From positions 145,629,299-145,693,298 of the forward strand of contig CM062808.1 in the NCBI GenBank assembly GCA_031772625.1: a stretch of 64,000 nt of DNA, in the 5' to 3' direction. The number at the start of each line of letters is the position of its first letter. Positions within the stretch are counted from its first letter, which is position 1. The notes under the pieces were generated by a model. It was not told the origin of the DNA and searched no databases. It worked only from the letters and a program-made list of their open reading frames with translations. The stretch comes from Pinus tabuliformis (taxonomy: Eukaryota > Streptophyta > Pinopsida > Pinales > Pinaceae). The position numbers were made by a program, and so were the translations under genes. This document shows positions 10,534-21,490 of the stretch, in pieces.

Positions 10534-12349
10534 ATCGTATCTTGTTGGTTTGTTTGTGTTTTTGCTATTCATTTCATAAACTCAAAGAGTACCGAATCGA
10601 ACTGCATTTGTTTTTCAAATGCAAAGTAGAGGGCAGCTACTCTAGTCCAATCACTGGGCCTGTTTATGATCTGAAGAGCTGATCGACAAGTGCTCTAACA
10701 GCTCTTAGTGATAGATCTTCATCCTCCTTTGAATCATCCCTTAGATTGTACCTGGTTGATAGCTTTGATTTGGCCAAAAACTGTGATTTTAACTGCAAAC
10801 CGTAGCTCAGAACCCGGAAACTTTTCTCGTTTCTGCTTCAGCGCAGAGCCAGTGAAGAGGTTCTGCATTTCAACGCAGGTCCCGTGAAGGCTACCTGTGC
10901 TGAATGTCAAAACCTCTGTGTTAGACCTGCGCTGAACAGTCCTTGCCTTGTGTAGCTGTGGTTCCCTATGTCTTTTTGCTCAGTTTTTATCCCTGTTTTT
11001 GCAGCCTGTTATCAGTCAGTGTGCCTATCTGAAACCACCTTTCTTTGCCTCAATTCCGCCTCAGTTGTGTAAAGAAACTATATTTTTTCTTTGTGTATTT
11101 CTTACATCATTTGCAGTTTCCCATTACGAAAGTAAACTAGCCTTACTGTGACCCTTAGATCTAGACCTGTCATAAGTGTCGTTTTGATCTTAGCAGTGAA
11201 TTTGTTTGCTGTTCACAGTTGATTTAGCTTTTACTTTCATCATATGGCTTGAATTTATGCATTTCTAGCGTCGAAACAAGTAAATCATAAGGTGTCTTTT
11301 GATTTTGAAAAAAGAACTTGTTTGTGTTTTCACTTGAAATCGAATTCAAAGTTATACAACATCTTTCTTTGTATAAACATCAATATTAAGGAAGAGAAAA
11401 GAAATACATGCATTTGTGCATTTGCATTTTGACAGATTGCATGTTGATTTAGGAAAAAAGTGCATTACTGTGTGCTCTATGTTATGTAAGAAAAGATGAT
11501 GTCTTTCTTTTCCCCTTGTAGCTAGGATTTTCATATGTTGAAAAGATAGAAAAAGCTTTCTTATCATCTTTAGACTGCATTTAGGAGTTGTACCATACAT
11601 CTCGTGGTGATCCAAAAAGGCAAACTTCTAAAAAAGATCAACCTAAAATAAATTGAATGAACATAACAATGCTTTGTAACATAACGCACAACATAGAGGT
11701 CTAGGATAGAGACGTGTTCCGGCATCGTAAAGCCTGATATCTTACCGTCGAGTGGTTGGGTGATTCCTCCACGGTGAAGCGATAAGTATCAGTACGGATT
11801 GTGCTCCCACGTATCGTCGCGTATATATTGGGAGACCCCTATAGGAATAAAGCCTTTATCCACAGGAAGCTGTGTCGGCCGCCCTACTGATCGCAATGCA
11901 CTGAACACAGCATTCAGGAAGATCGACCGCCCGTACCTTAAAAAGTATTATGTGGTTTTGCGAGAAGTTTGGCACACCCTCTACCTAGAACTCCAGAGCA
12001 GTTCCTTTTGGCCTTTTTCAGACTCTATAACAGAAAAATTCCATCGGAGCATTTGTCACTTCGGGCTCGTTAAGACATCGAAGGAGACTAGAGACATCTT
12101 TAGCTTTTTCTCGACTCTTTAAAAGTGAAAAAGCAAGTTGTGTCTAAAAGCGTCGTTAAAATTTATTTTAAACGGAACAAAATCACCTCCTATTCTTGCG
12201 TTGATCTTTAGGTTGAGAAAATGGAACACACCAACCAAGGAATTCCCCTTGATGGAAATCCTAGTCCCTTCTCCTCTTGGGGAGATGTTGGTGCGCCCCA
12301 TATGGCCACATTGTCGCTTCCAGGACTAACAATTGGCCTGCCAGTCTAG
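10534..12349 (+). other. Leader of element F, partly shared with element G
   Basis: There is no convincing ORF in the first part. Between about 11695 and 11990 the sequence matches the minus-strand leader of G (about 36660-36880) in order: a GGTCTAGGATAGAGAC block with GTTCCGGCATC, then TTGTGCTCCC, then GAACACAGCATTCA and GGAGATCG-like bases. Near 12010 and 12100 lie short hairpins of the CTTTTTC-GACTC-GAAAAAG type. The last 150 bases may hold remnants of the gag N-terminus. Conserved leaders often carry packaging and dimerisation signals, which is an inference here. Confidence 0.6.
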
Positions 12350-13783
12350 CTCTTCTCAACCAATGTAGTTCAGAACACCACGGTTCCTGAACAGTCGAGT
12401 CAACAGTTAGATCAGTCTAGAGCTGCCCACCAGCCTTCTACTTCCTATAACTCTTCCTCTCCTCCTTCCTCCTCGCAAGGTAGAGCCGGCAAAAGCCAAG
12501 CTCCCAAAGAGAAGAAGGAGAAGAAGAAGAGAGAGAAGAAGAAGGAGGAGCCAAAGGCGACTGGGAGCAAGCAAAAGGCATCTGACAAAAATCCACACAT
12601 AGCACTGGCCGGGCCTAAATCGCCATGTGTCATATGTAGAGGAGACCACTTCCATAGAGATTGTCCCTGTATTCCCCGGATACTGAGGGACTGGTCTCCT
12701 CATTTGCACAATCCGGTAGCATCAACCTCTGATAGCCATGTTGAATGCTTACCATCAACCAGCGAAAGTGAAGGTCCAAGACAAAGAGGGGGAGCTAGAT
12801 CCCCCTGCAGACTGTGTGAAGGTGATCATGCCATCCACCGTTGTCCCTTCTTAGACGAGGCAAAGAGAGTTTTGGAAGATCGTTCGGTTTCACCGTTACG
12901 ACTTCCTCCTGGATATAAAAAACTCGTGCCAAGTCCTTCGTTAGTTGAGAACCCAGCTGGCCCGCTCAAGTGGTCAGCCGAAGCGTCAGTCATTGAAAAT
13001 GAACCTACTGAATCCAGATCAGACGAAAGTCCAAAGGTCGAGGCGGCAGTTGACCCGGTCTTGCCTTCAGAGGATTCATCTTCAAATGACACTGTCACTG
13101 AAGAGAATAAGGATGACACCATCCAGATTCTTTTCATCAACACAGACTCCGACGAGCATGGGGGCAATGCGCCCATTCCTTTATCGCAGGAAGAAACTTC
13201 ATCAGGGTCATATCCCGCTGTGTATTCGGTCCCACCACCAAGCAACCTGGTTGTGTCCTTTGACTGGAACCAACTAGGCAGACCCTGGTTGCCGGCCAGT
13301 ATACCATTCAGAATTATCGTCAAAATATACAGAATGGTAATGGCTGGCACTATCATTGATGAAGGGGCATCTGTGAGTATCCTTTCCTCTATTGCTTGGA
13401 AAGCACTGGGTTCCCCAGCGTTTTTGCCTGAGATGAGAAATCTATCAGGCTTTGATAAAGGAACCAGTCGACCTTTAGGGATCCTCCCCAATGTGCCCAT
13501 AACATTGAAAGGGAAGGCCGTTCAAATGAACGTGATGGTCGTTCAAGGACCCTTGGATTATAACCTACTCCTTGGACGAGACTATATATATTGCATGGGA
13601 GTCGTCGTCTCCTCACTCCTTAGAGTAATATGTTTTCCACACGAAGGAAGAATGGTCAAGCTCGTAGACCAACTTTCATTTCCGGGATCGCGCATCGCAA
13701 ATAGTCATATACCAACCCTAAATGGTCTGTTCAATCAAGAAATGTCTCCACCCCCAGTCCTTCTTCCCGATGAGTGCGAGTGA
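12350..13783 (+). CDS. Gag C-terminus with two zinc knuckles fused to aspartic protease (element F)
   Basis: The frame is open for 478 codons with no start defined; upstream is stop-bound at 12347. A Lys/Glu-rich basic stretch (about 12500-12560) precedes two CCHC knuckles, CVICRGDHFHRDC (about 12622) and CRLCEGDHAIHRC (about 12806), which bind element RNA. After an acidic Ser/Glu/Pro linker comes a retropepsin-like domain: active site IDEGAS (about 13355), AWKALGSPAF, GILPNVPITLKGK and NLLLGRDY near 13565. The DEGAS active site (in place of DSGAS) is shared with element G and known in plant gypsy proteins. Pol does not follow. It may be a functional Gag-protease of a non-autonomous element. 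Confidence 0.8.
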   Translation, partial: LFSTNVVQNTTVPEQSSQQLDQSRAAHQPSTSYNSSSPPSSSQGRAGKSQAPKEKKEKKKREKKKEEPKATGSKQKASDKNPHIALAGPKSPCVICRGDHFHRDCPCIPRILRDWSPHLHNPVASTSDSHVECLPSTSESEGPRQRGGARSPCRLCEGDHAIHRCPFLDEAKRVLEDRSVSPLRLPPGYKKLVPSPSLVENPAGPLKWSAEASVIENEPTESRSDESPKVEAAVDPVLPSEDSSSNDTVTEENKDDTIQILFINTDSDEHGGNAPIPLSQEETSSGSYPAVYSVPPPSNLVVSFDWNQLGRPWLPASIPFRIIVKIYRMVMAGTIIDEGASVSILSSIAWKALGSPAFLPEMRNLSGFDKGTSRPLGILPNVPITLKGKAVQMNVMVVQGPLDYNLLLGRDYIYCMGVVVSSLLRVICFPHEGRMVKLVDQLSFPGSRIANSHIPTLNGLFNQEMSPPPVLLPDECE

Positions 13784-14306
13784 TTCGGAAAGAGGTGACT
13801 GGAACCCAGGGGGCATGCATCCTGGTCTGCTTCGGGCAGAGAAAACTCTAGGTATAGGATAGGTTTCCGCGGGAGAATATGACTAGTCCGTACCCCGTCC
13901 GTTTAGGAAGTGGGGTTGTTCTAGAATAGGGTTCTTTTGTCAAAGTTATGTGTTTGATGGAACAGGGTCACTCACCTTTGTCTATTTTGGTAGACATCGT
14001 CGAAGAAATGTTTTGTTTGAAAGATTAACGAGACAATATTTGGGTAACCTGAAAGAGGTAGGCCTCTCTCGGCAAGACAAATGTTTTGACAGAAAAAAAG
14101 TAGAGGTAACCTTGAAACTCTGTTTTATACCTGGGGGCATGCAAACCTTTTGGAGTGTAAGCAAAGAGCGGTTATTTATCTGTTTTTTGGGTTAACCGTT
14201 TCCTAACTTGCATAAAGAAAGGATATGGAGCAAATCTTTAAAGATGAAGCTCCAGTAAAAAATAGAATCTTGAAGAGACATTCTTATCTTATGACTGGTA
14301 TAATCG
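13784..14306 (+). other. Non-coding stretch after the F protease
   Basis: No protein family is readable. Two near-copies of a GGGGGCATGCA string (13811 and 14133) resemble the polypurine tract of G (AGGGGGCATG). They may be relics of deleted pol flanks or internal plus-strand primers; this is an inference. Confidence 0.4.
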
Positions 14307-14505
14307 AGCAGTTTTAGCACACAGTTCACGCTCGTTAAAAAATAAATGCAAGATTCGAGCAGTTTTAGCACATAGTTCATGCTCGTTAAAAAATAAACGC
14401 AAGATCCGAGCAGTTTTAGCACATAGTTCATGCTCGTTAAAAAATAAACATAAGATCGAGCAAGTGTTTCAACCAGTGTTTAAGCTCGTTAAAAAATGAA
14501 CCACC
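14307..14505 (+). repeat. 51-bp tandem repeats with CTCGTTAAAAA core (element F)
   Basis: Four units run with a period near 51 bp; the last is diverged. Each unit starts CGAGCA and has TGCTCGTTAAAAAATAAA, so CGAGCA/TGCTCG forms a 6-bp inverted repeat around about 18 bases. The CTCGTTAA core recurs outside the array at 12065, 14818, 14918, 15074 and 15140. Confidence 0.85.
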
Positions 14506-16300
14506 CGGTAAATAACCACTGTGATCGTAAATTTATCAGCCATAAAAGCCTTGGTCGTGTTTGCACCGTTACCTCCACTTTTCATTTGGCCTATCATTCA
14601 CCTCCATTTGATTGTTTACCCATTTTGAGGAACAAGTGCGAAGAGTGATTTCACCTAGCCATCCTTGTGACACTGCCGTGATTGGAAAATTCCAACCTGT
14701 ACCTGGAATCAGCTGTTATCCCTGTTTATCACTCGTTCCTCAAAAGACGAGTCTTCCTTGAGCTCTTTTCAACTGACTCGTAAAATATGAAAAGATTGCC
14801 GAATTTTGGCCCTCCAGCTCGTTAAAGTGACCGGAAGAGCTATCCCTCCTCTAGATTTTAATCTTTTTGGACCTAAGGGATTATTGCACAAAAAGATCGA
14901 GCGCTTGTTTAGTTCGACTCGTTAAAACTATCGAAAATTCATCCCTTCTGTATTGTTTTATACTTTTTCGGACTTAAGGGATTAGATGACGAAAAAGGAA
15001 CATTGGAGTTAACTTTACGTACTTTTTCAGACTCTCTAAAAATGAAAAGGACCGAGTTGTCTTTGTCGCTAGACTCGTTAAATGCATTAAATAGCGACAA
15101 ACTTGTCTTTAGACGAGAACGAGTTTCCCTATCACTAGGCTCGTTAAAACATAGCGATGGGCTTGCCCGAAGGGTAGGTTATAGAACAAGCATATGTTAT
15201 CCTCCTCAAGCTTGACAAAAATAAAGAGGTACTGGTCAGCAATGACTAGGGAAAAATTGGGAGAAACTCAAAGAAACTTTGATGGTAGCAAGTCGCTCTT
15301 GAACATGACACTTTTCCTCCGTACCACAATGGGGTTGGGTTGTTTCATTCACCGGTCACATCACCATGGTCTCGCCATACCATCCATATTTGGGGTAATG
15401 CTACCAATCCATCGCATTAGTGTCGCCGCATGTTCAAGAGAAGTCATTCAGAAAGAGTCAACCGTGTCCCATCCACTACCATACATTATCCTTCATCCTT
15501 TCATGACCGCCACCCTGAATCATATGTCACAGATCGTTTTCACCTCCATCAAAATCATTAGCTCCGTTCCGTGTCACTGATGTGGGATTCATTAAGGCCC
15601 TCCTCTGACGAATCGCTTCTTGTCAACATCAGCTCATTATCCAAGAAGTTGATCTAGGAACACCCCCTTCAGTACTTTGAAGCTTGCATGCCTCAATGGC
15701 AAGTTTCTCACTTACAGCGACAGGTATACATCAATGACCTTCGACCGAAAGATTTTGTGTGGTGTTCGACGCTAAGTCCTTTATTCACACCACATGAATT
15801 GTATTGCAATACCTTGAGGGTCATCATCATTATCGGTGATTCCTCTCGCGCTTGTTAATAGTTTACATCATTGACTGGTAATCAAGCGATGTCTTTCCAT
15901 GTTTGACTTCAGAAAAATTCTCACATGGATCGACTTGTACTTAGAGTGAAGATCGAACGAGTTTGAAGACCCCGGATCTAGTTTCATCCATCCGGGCTAC
16001 GATATATATTCAGGAGATAAAGACATTGACATGTACATCATTGCAGCAGATAATCATCCTATCCAAAGGATGATAATTTCATAAAAAATTATCAGTCTAC
16101 CATCAGACGATTGTCTGTTCTATGTACAGAAAAATAAATTTATAAAGCTGAGCATGGGAATGCCCGCCTTAGCTAGATCTTGAAAGCAGTATGAAAAATA
16201 ATGTATTGTATTGTATCTTATTACAGGTCACCTCCCAGCACTGGATGAACTTCGGATCCTCTTGATAAAGAATTTCACCCGATAAACGGCCTCATACTTT
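14506..16300 (+). other. 3' untranslated block of element F, homologous to G
   Basis: Scattered CTCGTTAA cores and CTTTTTC/GACTC/GAAAAG hairpin motifs lie from 14770 to 15150. From about 15190 to 15750 it aligns with the minus strand of G 26760-27270: shared strings include ATCC-TCAAGCTTGA, GCTCTTGAACATGACACT and CTTGCATGCC. No enzyme domain is present. A 128-codon frame at 15194-15580 has a partial counterpart in G, but their sequences diverge and I do not call it a gene. Confidence 0.65.
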
Positions 16301-16308
16301 AGGGGGCA
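16301..16308 (+). promoter_or_regulatory. Polypurine tract of element F
   Basis: AGGGGGCA precedes AC and the 3' LTR. G has the equivalent CTTTAGGGGGCATG. Confidence 0.8.
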
Positions 16309-16310
16309 AC

Positions 16311-17320
16311 TGTTATAGACATTTTTGTGCCTTACAACATTGAGCATGAAATGTCCATAATCTAAGGGATGCAAAGTCCCTAAACATGTTGTTCCTACCC
16401 CTAGAGGAACAAGGCCAATAAACCACAGCAATTCACAGAAGTTCTCTACCAGAAACTGCTCAAGAACAAGTCAATTCAGGGTCAATTCAGTGGCTCCACT
16501 GGCTACCTGCGCTGAATGTCAAAGGCAACACTGGCTACCTGCACTGAGCGAGAAGGGACATGTGGCAAGTTCATTTCTCAAGATGTCAGAACCCAGGAAG
16601 CTTCCAAAATGACACTTGCCTCAGGGAATTCGACTGGTGATGAGTAAGAGGTTCCAAATCTCTAAGTGGAAGCAAGGACCTCCAAGTGGAATCAAGAACT
16701 CACAGAGGGAGAGGACACTAGTCAGATATCAAGCTGACTCACCCTCTCTCCAAACATCTATATATGGATCTCTCTCCCATGAGATCTAGGGGCTGGAATT
16801 TTGTTATTGCAAAGAATTGTTGTTGGTTTGAGACTAGAACTATTGGGTGATTTGCTTTGAAGGAGGTGAAGAGGAGATTTCTTTCTACTGGGAAGGTGAT
16901 GCTGGATTGGGCCTCATTTGGTTGTATCACTTCCTGAACTTTACTTCTTCATCAATAAAGCCATTTGAGTTTCTTCTATATGCATGTATCTCAATGATGT
17001 TTTGTTGTATTTGCATATTTAGTTTATTCTAATCCTTAAACTAGTTATGAATGTATGCTTCGTGTAGTTTCCCTCTCTTTCCATTTTGCAGGAACTTGGT
17101 GTAGCTGGGCCAGTGAAGGAACAAGCAGCTGGGAGCAAGCAGAAGGAGTGAGATTGGATCAACAAACTAGCGGAAGACATCGGTTAGTTACATCCTTCTC
17201 CTTTATTTACATTTCATAAAGAAGAATACTTAGATAGCTTTGTCTTGTTTGTTGCTGAGGTACTATCACTCCTTAGAGTGGGATAGGGGCATTCCGTATT
17301 GGATACTTTTCCTAACAAAA
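16311..17320 (+). repeat. 3' LTR of element F (1,010 bp)
   Basis: It begins TGTTATAGACATT. It ends AACAAAA, where the 5' LTR has AACAACA, so the terminal CA is mutated to AA. The perfect ATAGT duplication follows at 17321. Confidence 0.93.
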
Positions 17321-20300
17321 ATAGTGCCACTACAGATTGTTTCTTAATCATCCAACTGACTGCACCTCCAAATAGGTTAAACACGTACCCACTTGTAGAT
17401 CTTCTCTGATCTAGATCTCTAGCCCCGTCTACATCAAAAAGGCCATGAATATCCAACATTTTGTCCAATCTTGATCTTCCTTGGTAGCACAAACCATAAT
17501 CACTAGTGCCATGCAAATACCTAAAAACCCGCTTCACTGTTGTCCAGTGCTCCTTCCCTGGTTTTGACATAAACCTCCTCAATACTCCCACTGCATGTGC
17601 AATGTCTGGTCTAGTACAGATCATTTCATAGATTAGGCTACCAAATGCACTTGCATATGGAACACGGGACATGTCCTCTTCCTCTTCTTGTGTCTTGGGA
17701 CACTGTTCAGTAGATAACCTCACACCTATAGGAATAGGAACCTTCACCGTTTACTATCCTGCATATTAAACCTCTGCAGTATTGTCTCGACATACTTCCT
17801 TTGGTTTAACCAGAGCTTCCTCTTTGCCCGATCTCTTTTAATTTCCATGCCCAAAATATAGTTTGTAGCACCAAGATATTTCATGTTGAATTTGGAGGAC
17901 AATTGGGTCTTCAAATCCTAGATAATTTCTTTGTCATTTCCAACCAGCAACATATCATCCAAATACAAGACCAGATAAATAACACGGTCACCAATTAATT
18001 TAAAATACACACAGTGATCTACTTTGCTTCTGGTGAAGCCAAATCCTCTTATAAACGTATCAAATTTCTGATACCACATCCTTGGTGACTGTTTTAACCC
18101 ATACAGAGACTTCTTTAAGTTGCATACCAGTTCTTTCTTACCCTTCACTGCAAAGCCTTCAGGTTGCTCATGTAGATTTCCTCTTTTAGATCCTCGTGAA
18201 GAAATGTTGTCTTTGCATCCATTTGTTCTACCTCAAAATCAAAAGCAGCAGCAACAGATAAAAGTAATCTAATAGAAGTTACCTTGGCAACAGGAAAAAA
18301 AATATCACCAAAATCAATTCTCGGCACCTGGGAATAACCTTTTGCTACCAACCGAGCTTTGTATTTCTCCACCTTTCCTTCTGCATTTTCTTCTTCTTGA
18401 ACACCCATTTGCTTCCAATGGGTTTCCTTCCAGCTGACAACTCCACTAGATCCCGAGCCTCATTTTTGTGCAAAGATGCCATTTCATCAACCATGGCCTC
18501 TTTCTAGAGTTTGCCATCCTCTGAATCTATTGCTTTCTTCACAGGTCTGGGATCATCATTAGTGATAGATAAAGCAAAATTTGAACAGAAAGCAGATGGA
18601 CTATACCTTTCTAGTTGCCTTCTTTCTCGAACTAATCTTCTCACAGCCGGAGTTTGTGGCTCTTCATCTTCTAATTCCTCCTCTGCTATAGAGTCTGATT
18701 CTTCCTCCTTTAGCTCATACTCTATCTTCTCAGGTTCCTTTGGTTGGACTTCATGTTTAATAACATCTTTCACCTCTCTGAACACCACATCTCGGTTGTA
18801 CACAACCTTCCTTGTTACTGGGTTCCAAAGATTATAACCCTTTAAACCATCCTTATACCCAATAAAGATGCACTTTTCAGATTTACTATCCAACTTGGTT
18901 TGTTTCTCCTTTGGAACGTGTACATATGCATCACATCCAAATACCCTCAGATGTGAAAGAGAGGGTTTCTTACCAATTCATACCTCTTGTGGAGTCTTAT
19001 CCTCCAATTCTGATGAAGGTGATTTGTTGATCAAGTAACACGCTGTCTCCACTGCCTCTGCCCAAAATTCCTATCCTAACCCGGCACCACTAAGCATGCT
19101 TCTTGCCCTTTCCATCAATGTCTTGTTCTTTCTTTCTGCAACTCCATTTTGTTGAGGTGTATATGGAGTAGCCTTTTGTTGTGCTATACCACAATTCTTA
19201 CAAAATTCTTCGAATTCCTTGCTGCAAAACTTTCCACCATTATCTGTCCTCAACACCTTTATCTTCTTCTCTGTCTCATTTTCCACGAGAGCCTTAATTT
19301 CTTTAAACCTGTCAAAGGCTTCAGATTTCTTCTTAAGGAAATATATCCATGTATTCCTTGAGAAGTCATCTGTAAATGATACATAGTACATACACTTACC
19401 CAGTGATGGAACCTTCATAGGTCCAAACACATCATCATGCACAAGTTCTAATATTTGTTTCACCCTCTTACTACTAGAGGGGTAACTCACCCGATTTTGC
19501 TTCCCATATACACAATTTTCATATAAATAAAAATCCAGAGAGCTATTACTCATACCTTCTACCATACCTTTACCATGAAGTATTTGAAGGCCCTTCTCTC
19601 GAATATGTCCAAGCCTTTGATGCCACAACATGGTCTTCTCTCCAGAGACCACTACATTTTCTGCTCCACTTTCAGGAACGGGAGAACTATTGCACCCATC
19701 AATAACAGTGCTACCTTGTATCTTGTACAGAGTTCCAATTCGATCTCCCCGCATCAATACCAGTGCTCCATGAACCATCTTGTAGGTGTCTTTCTCGAAC
19801 ACTGTCGTTACACCTGCATCATCCAGCTTGCTTACAGAAATTAGATTTCTGGCCAACGCAAGAATATGCAGAACACCTGGAAGTGTTCTAACCCTTCCAC
19901 CTTGCAACTTCAACTTTAATTTTCCACAACCAATGATTCTAGCCTTCCCATCCTCCCCTAAGAAGGAATCACCACCATCATATTTATCATACTCACAAAA
20001 CCACTCTCTATGGGGAGTGAAGTGAAAGGATGCACCTGAGTCAATCAACCATGCCTCATGATCTACATGTGTACTTGAAGAAGCCAAGTACACATCCCCA
20101 CCTTCATCTGAGGTGGTTTTTTCCTCTGCAGAAGGAGCATCATCAGATCCCTTTCCTTTATTAGGAGGTTTAGATTTATAGTCCCTTTTGTAGAGCCCTT
20201 CCTTTCTGCATTTCCAGCACACCACCTTTACAGGTTTTCCTGGAGATTTAGATCTCCCTCTAGATTTAGATCTCCCACTTGACGACTTATTTTTGTTTCT

Positions 20301-20911
20301 GTTCTGGGACCATCCTCGTACAAACAAGGCATCACCATTCTAGCTCTCCATATTTTTCCGTCTCATCTCCTCCGTCAGCAAGGCTGAGACTATTTCATCA
20401 AACTACAAGGCAGTTGCATTGCTACCTATTTCAATAACTAGACTATCCCACGAATCTAGTAGAGAACACAACAAACTGATGCACTTATCTTCATCTGAAA
20501 TTTTAATATCAACAGATGCTAACTGACTTACCACAGTATTAAATGCGTTCAAATGCTCTGTCACTCAATCTCCATCTTTCATCCTCAGGTTATACAGATT
20601 TTTCCACAAGAACAATTTATTCACCAGAGACTTAGATTGATACAAAGTCCCTAACTTGTCCCACAAAGCCTTCACCGTAGCTTCCCCTGATACATTCAGC
20701 AATACTGAATCTGAGACACACAATCGTATTGTGCTTTTTGCCTTCCGATCCAACTTCTTCCATTCTTCATCGGACACTCTCGTTGGTTTAGACCCAGATC
20801 TACCGCAATCCACTGATCTTTATCCACCAATAGATCCTCCATCTTGAGTTTCCACAACTCAAAACTCTAACCATTAAATTTCTCGATCTCTATCTTTCCA
20901 CTGCTCGCCAT
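17321..20911 (-). pseudogene. Copia gag-pol polyprotein of element H (main part)
   Basis: The frame starts at ATG 20911. Gag occupies about 20911-20220; its knuckle reads CWKCRKEGLYKRDY, so the His and last Cys of CX2CX4HX4C are lost. Protease: DSGASFHF near 20040. Integrase: zinc region HQRLGH near 19600, catalytic D in VHDDVFG, D in RTDNGG and E in NGVAERKN near 19140. RT: IGSKWVFK, then the YLDDMLLVG active site near 17960. RNase H N-terminal part runs to QSVVAL at 17330. Stops near 20870, 20568, 20342, 19071, 18982 and 18504 and two frameshifts between 18410 and 17918 disable it. One polyprotein normally supplies all functions in the particle. Confidence 0.92.
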
Positions 20912-21019
20912 CTTCTTTCACCACCAGAATTGATCTCACAGATCTCCCACTGAACACGGTCTACCATAGGCTTGAGCGAAACCCCTCAGTGACAAAGGCG
21001 TCCCCTTGAAGCCAAAACT

Positions 21020-21031
21020 GCTTCGATACCA
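21020..21031 (-). promoter_or_regulatory. Primer-binding site of element H
   Basis: Minus strand TGGTATCGAAGC follows the 5' LTR by two bases and resembles the initiator-Met tRNA site of copia elements. Confidence 0.85.
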
Positions 21032-21033
21032 AA

Positions 21034-21485
21034 GGTAGGTTTTAACCCTGTACAGAAATTACTTGCATATGAATTCTAAAGCACAGAAAATAAACAATTC
21101 AAGAGCATAACACATATACACAAAGATTTTCCCCTGGATCCCAAAACCGAGACTACCAGCTTGATTTTTCATTATGTTCCTTTCAATGTTACAATACATA
21201 TTTATACATGCCGAAGCATTCAATACCATGGACCGAAAACCATCACGTCCAAAACCATGGACCGAAAACCATCGCATCCAAAAAACATGTGCAAAAATCA
21301 TACACAAAACCATAGCTGGGTCAACCCAACCTAACATATGGTCCAAAATCAAAATTTTCTGGGGCGCTGCCTCGAACCACGTAAAGTGGGGTTATGGGTA
21401 CGCCTCAAACCCCATGTGACCCCCGCTCTAACCCCCTGGTTAACTACGTGGGCTAGTCATTGAAACAATATAACACAACCCAACA
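21034..21485 (-). repeat. 5' LTR of element H (452 bp)
   Basis: It starts on the minus strand TGTTGGGTTGTG at 21485 and ends CCTACC at 21034, with a TATAAATATG box near 21195. It is longer than the 3' copy because it keeps two short segments lost there. Confidence 0.92.
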
Positions 21486-21490
21486 CTTCT

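Larger units (their letters stand above)
9504..17320 (+). mobile_element. Non-autonomous gypsy element F
   Basis: Two 1,010-bp LTRs enclose 5.8 kb holding a primer site, a long leader, gag zinc knuckles fused to protease, a tandem-repeat zone and a polypurine tract. No RT, RNase H or integrase is readable in any frame between 13784 and 16300. In a 78-base comparison the LTRs differ at two positions, so F is younger than A, G and H. The leader, protease and 3' block are related to element G, a candidate source of enzymes in trans. Confidence 0.92.
8713..21485 (-). mobile_element. Copia element H, interrupted by gypsy F
   Basis: This Ty1/copia element lies on the minus strand with LTRs at 21034-21485 (5') and 8713-9108 (3'), an initiator-Met-type primer site, gag-protease-integrase-RT-RNase H order and a polypurine tract. 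The domain sequences and AAGTGGGAGAA tract resemble the Tnt1/Tork-type plant copia group. Removing F (9504-17325 with one duplication) leaves about 4.95 kb, normal for the family. It carries nonsense codons and two frameshifts, so it is not autonomous. Confidence 0.93.

Noticed and set aside
12826-13500. 224-codon minus-strand frame
   Set aside because: It lies opposite the F Gag-protease frame, which has clear zinc knuckles and protease motifs; this frame has none.
15194-15580. 128-codon plus-strand frame in F with a partial counterpart in G
   Set aside because: The aligned DNA is conserved but the two translations drift apart after the start, so a conserved untranslated block is more likely than a gene.
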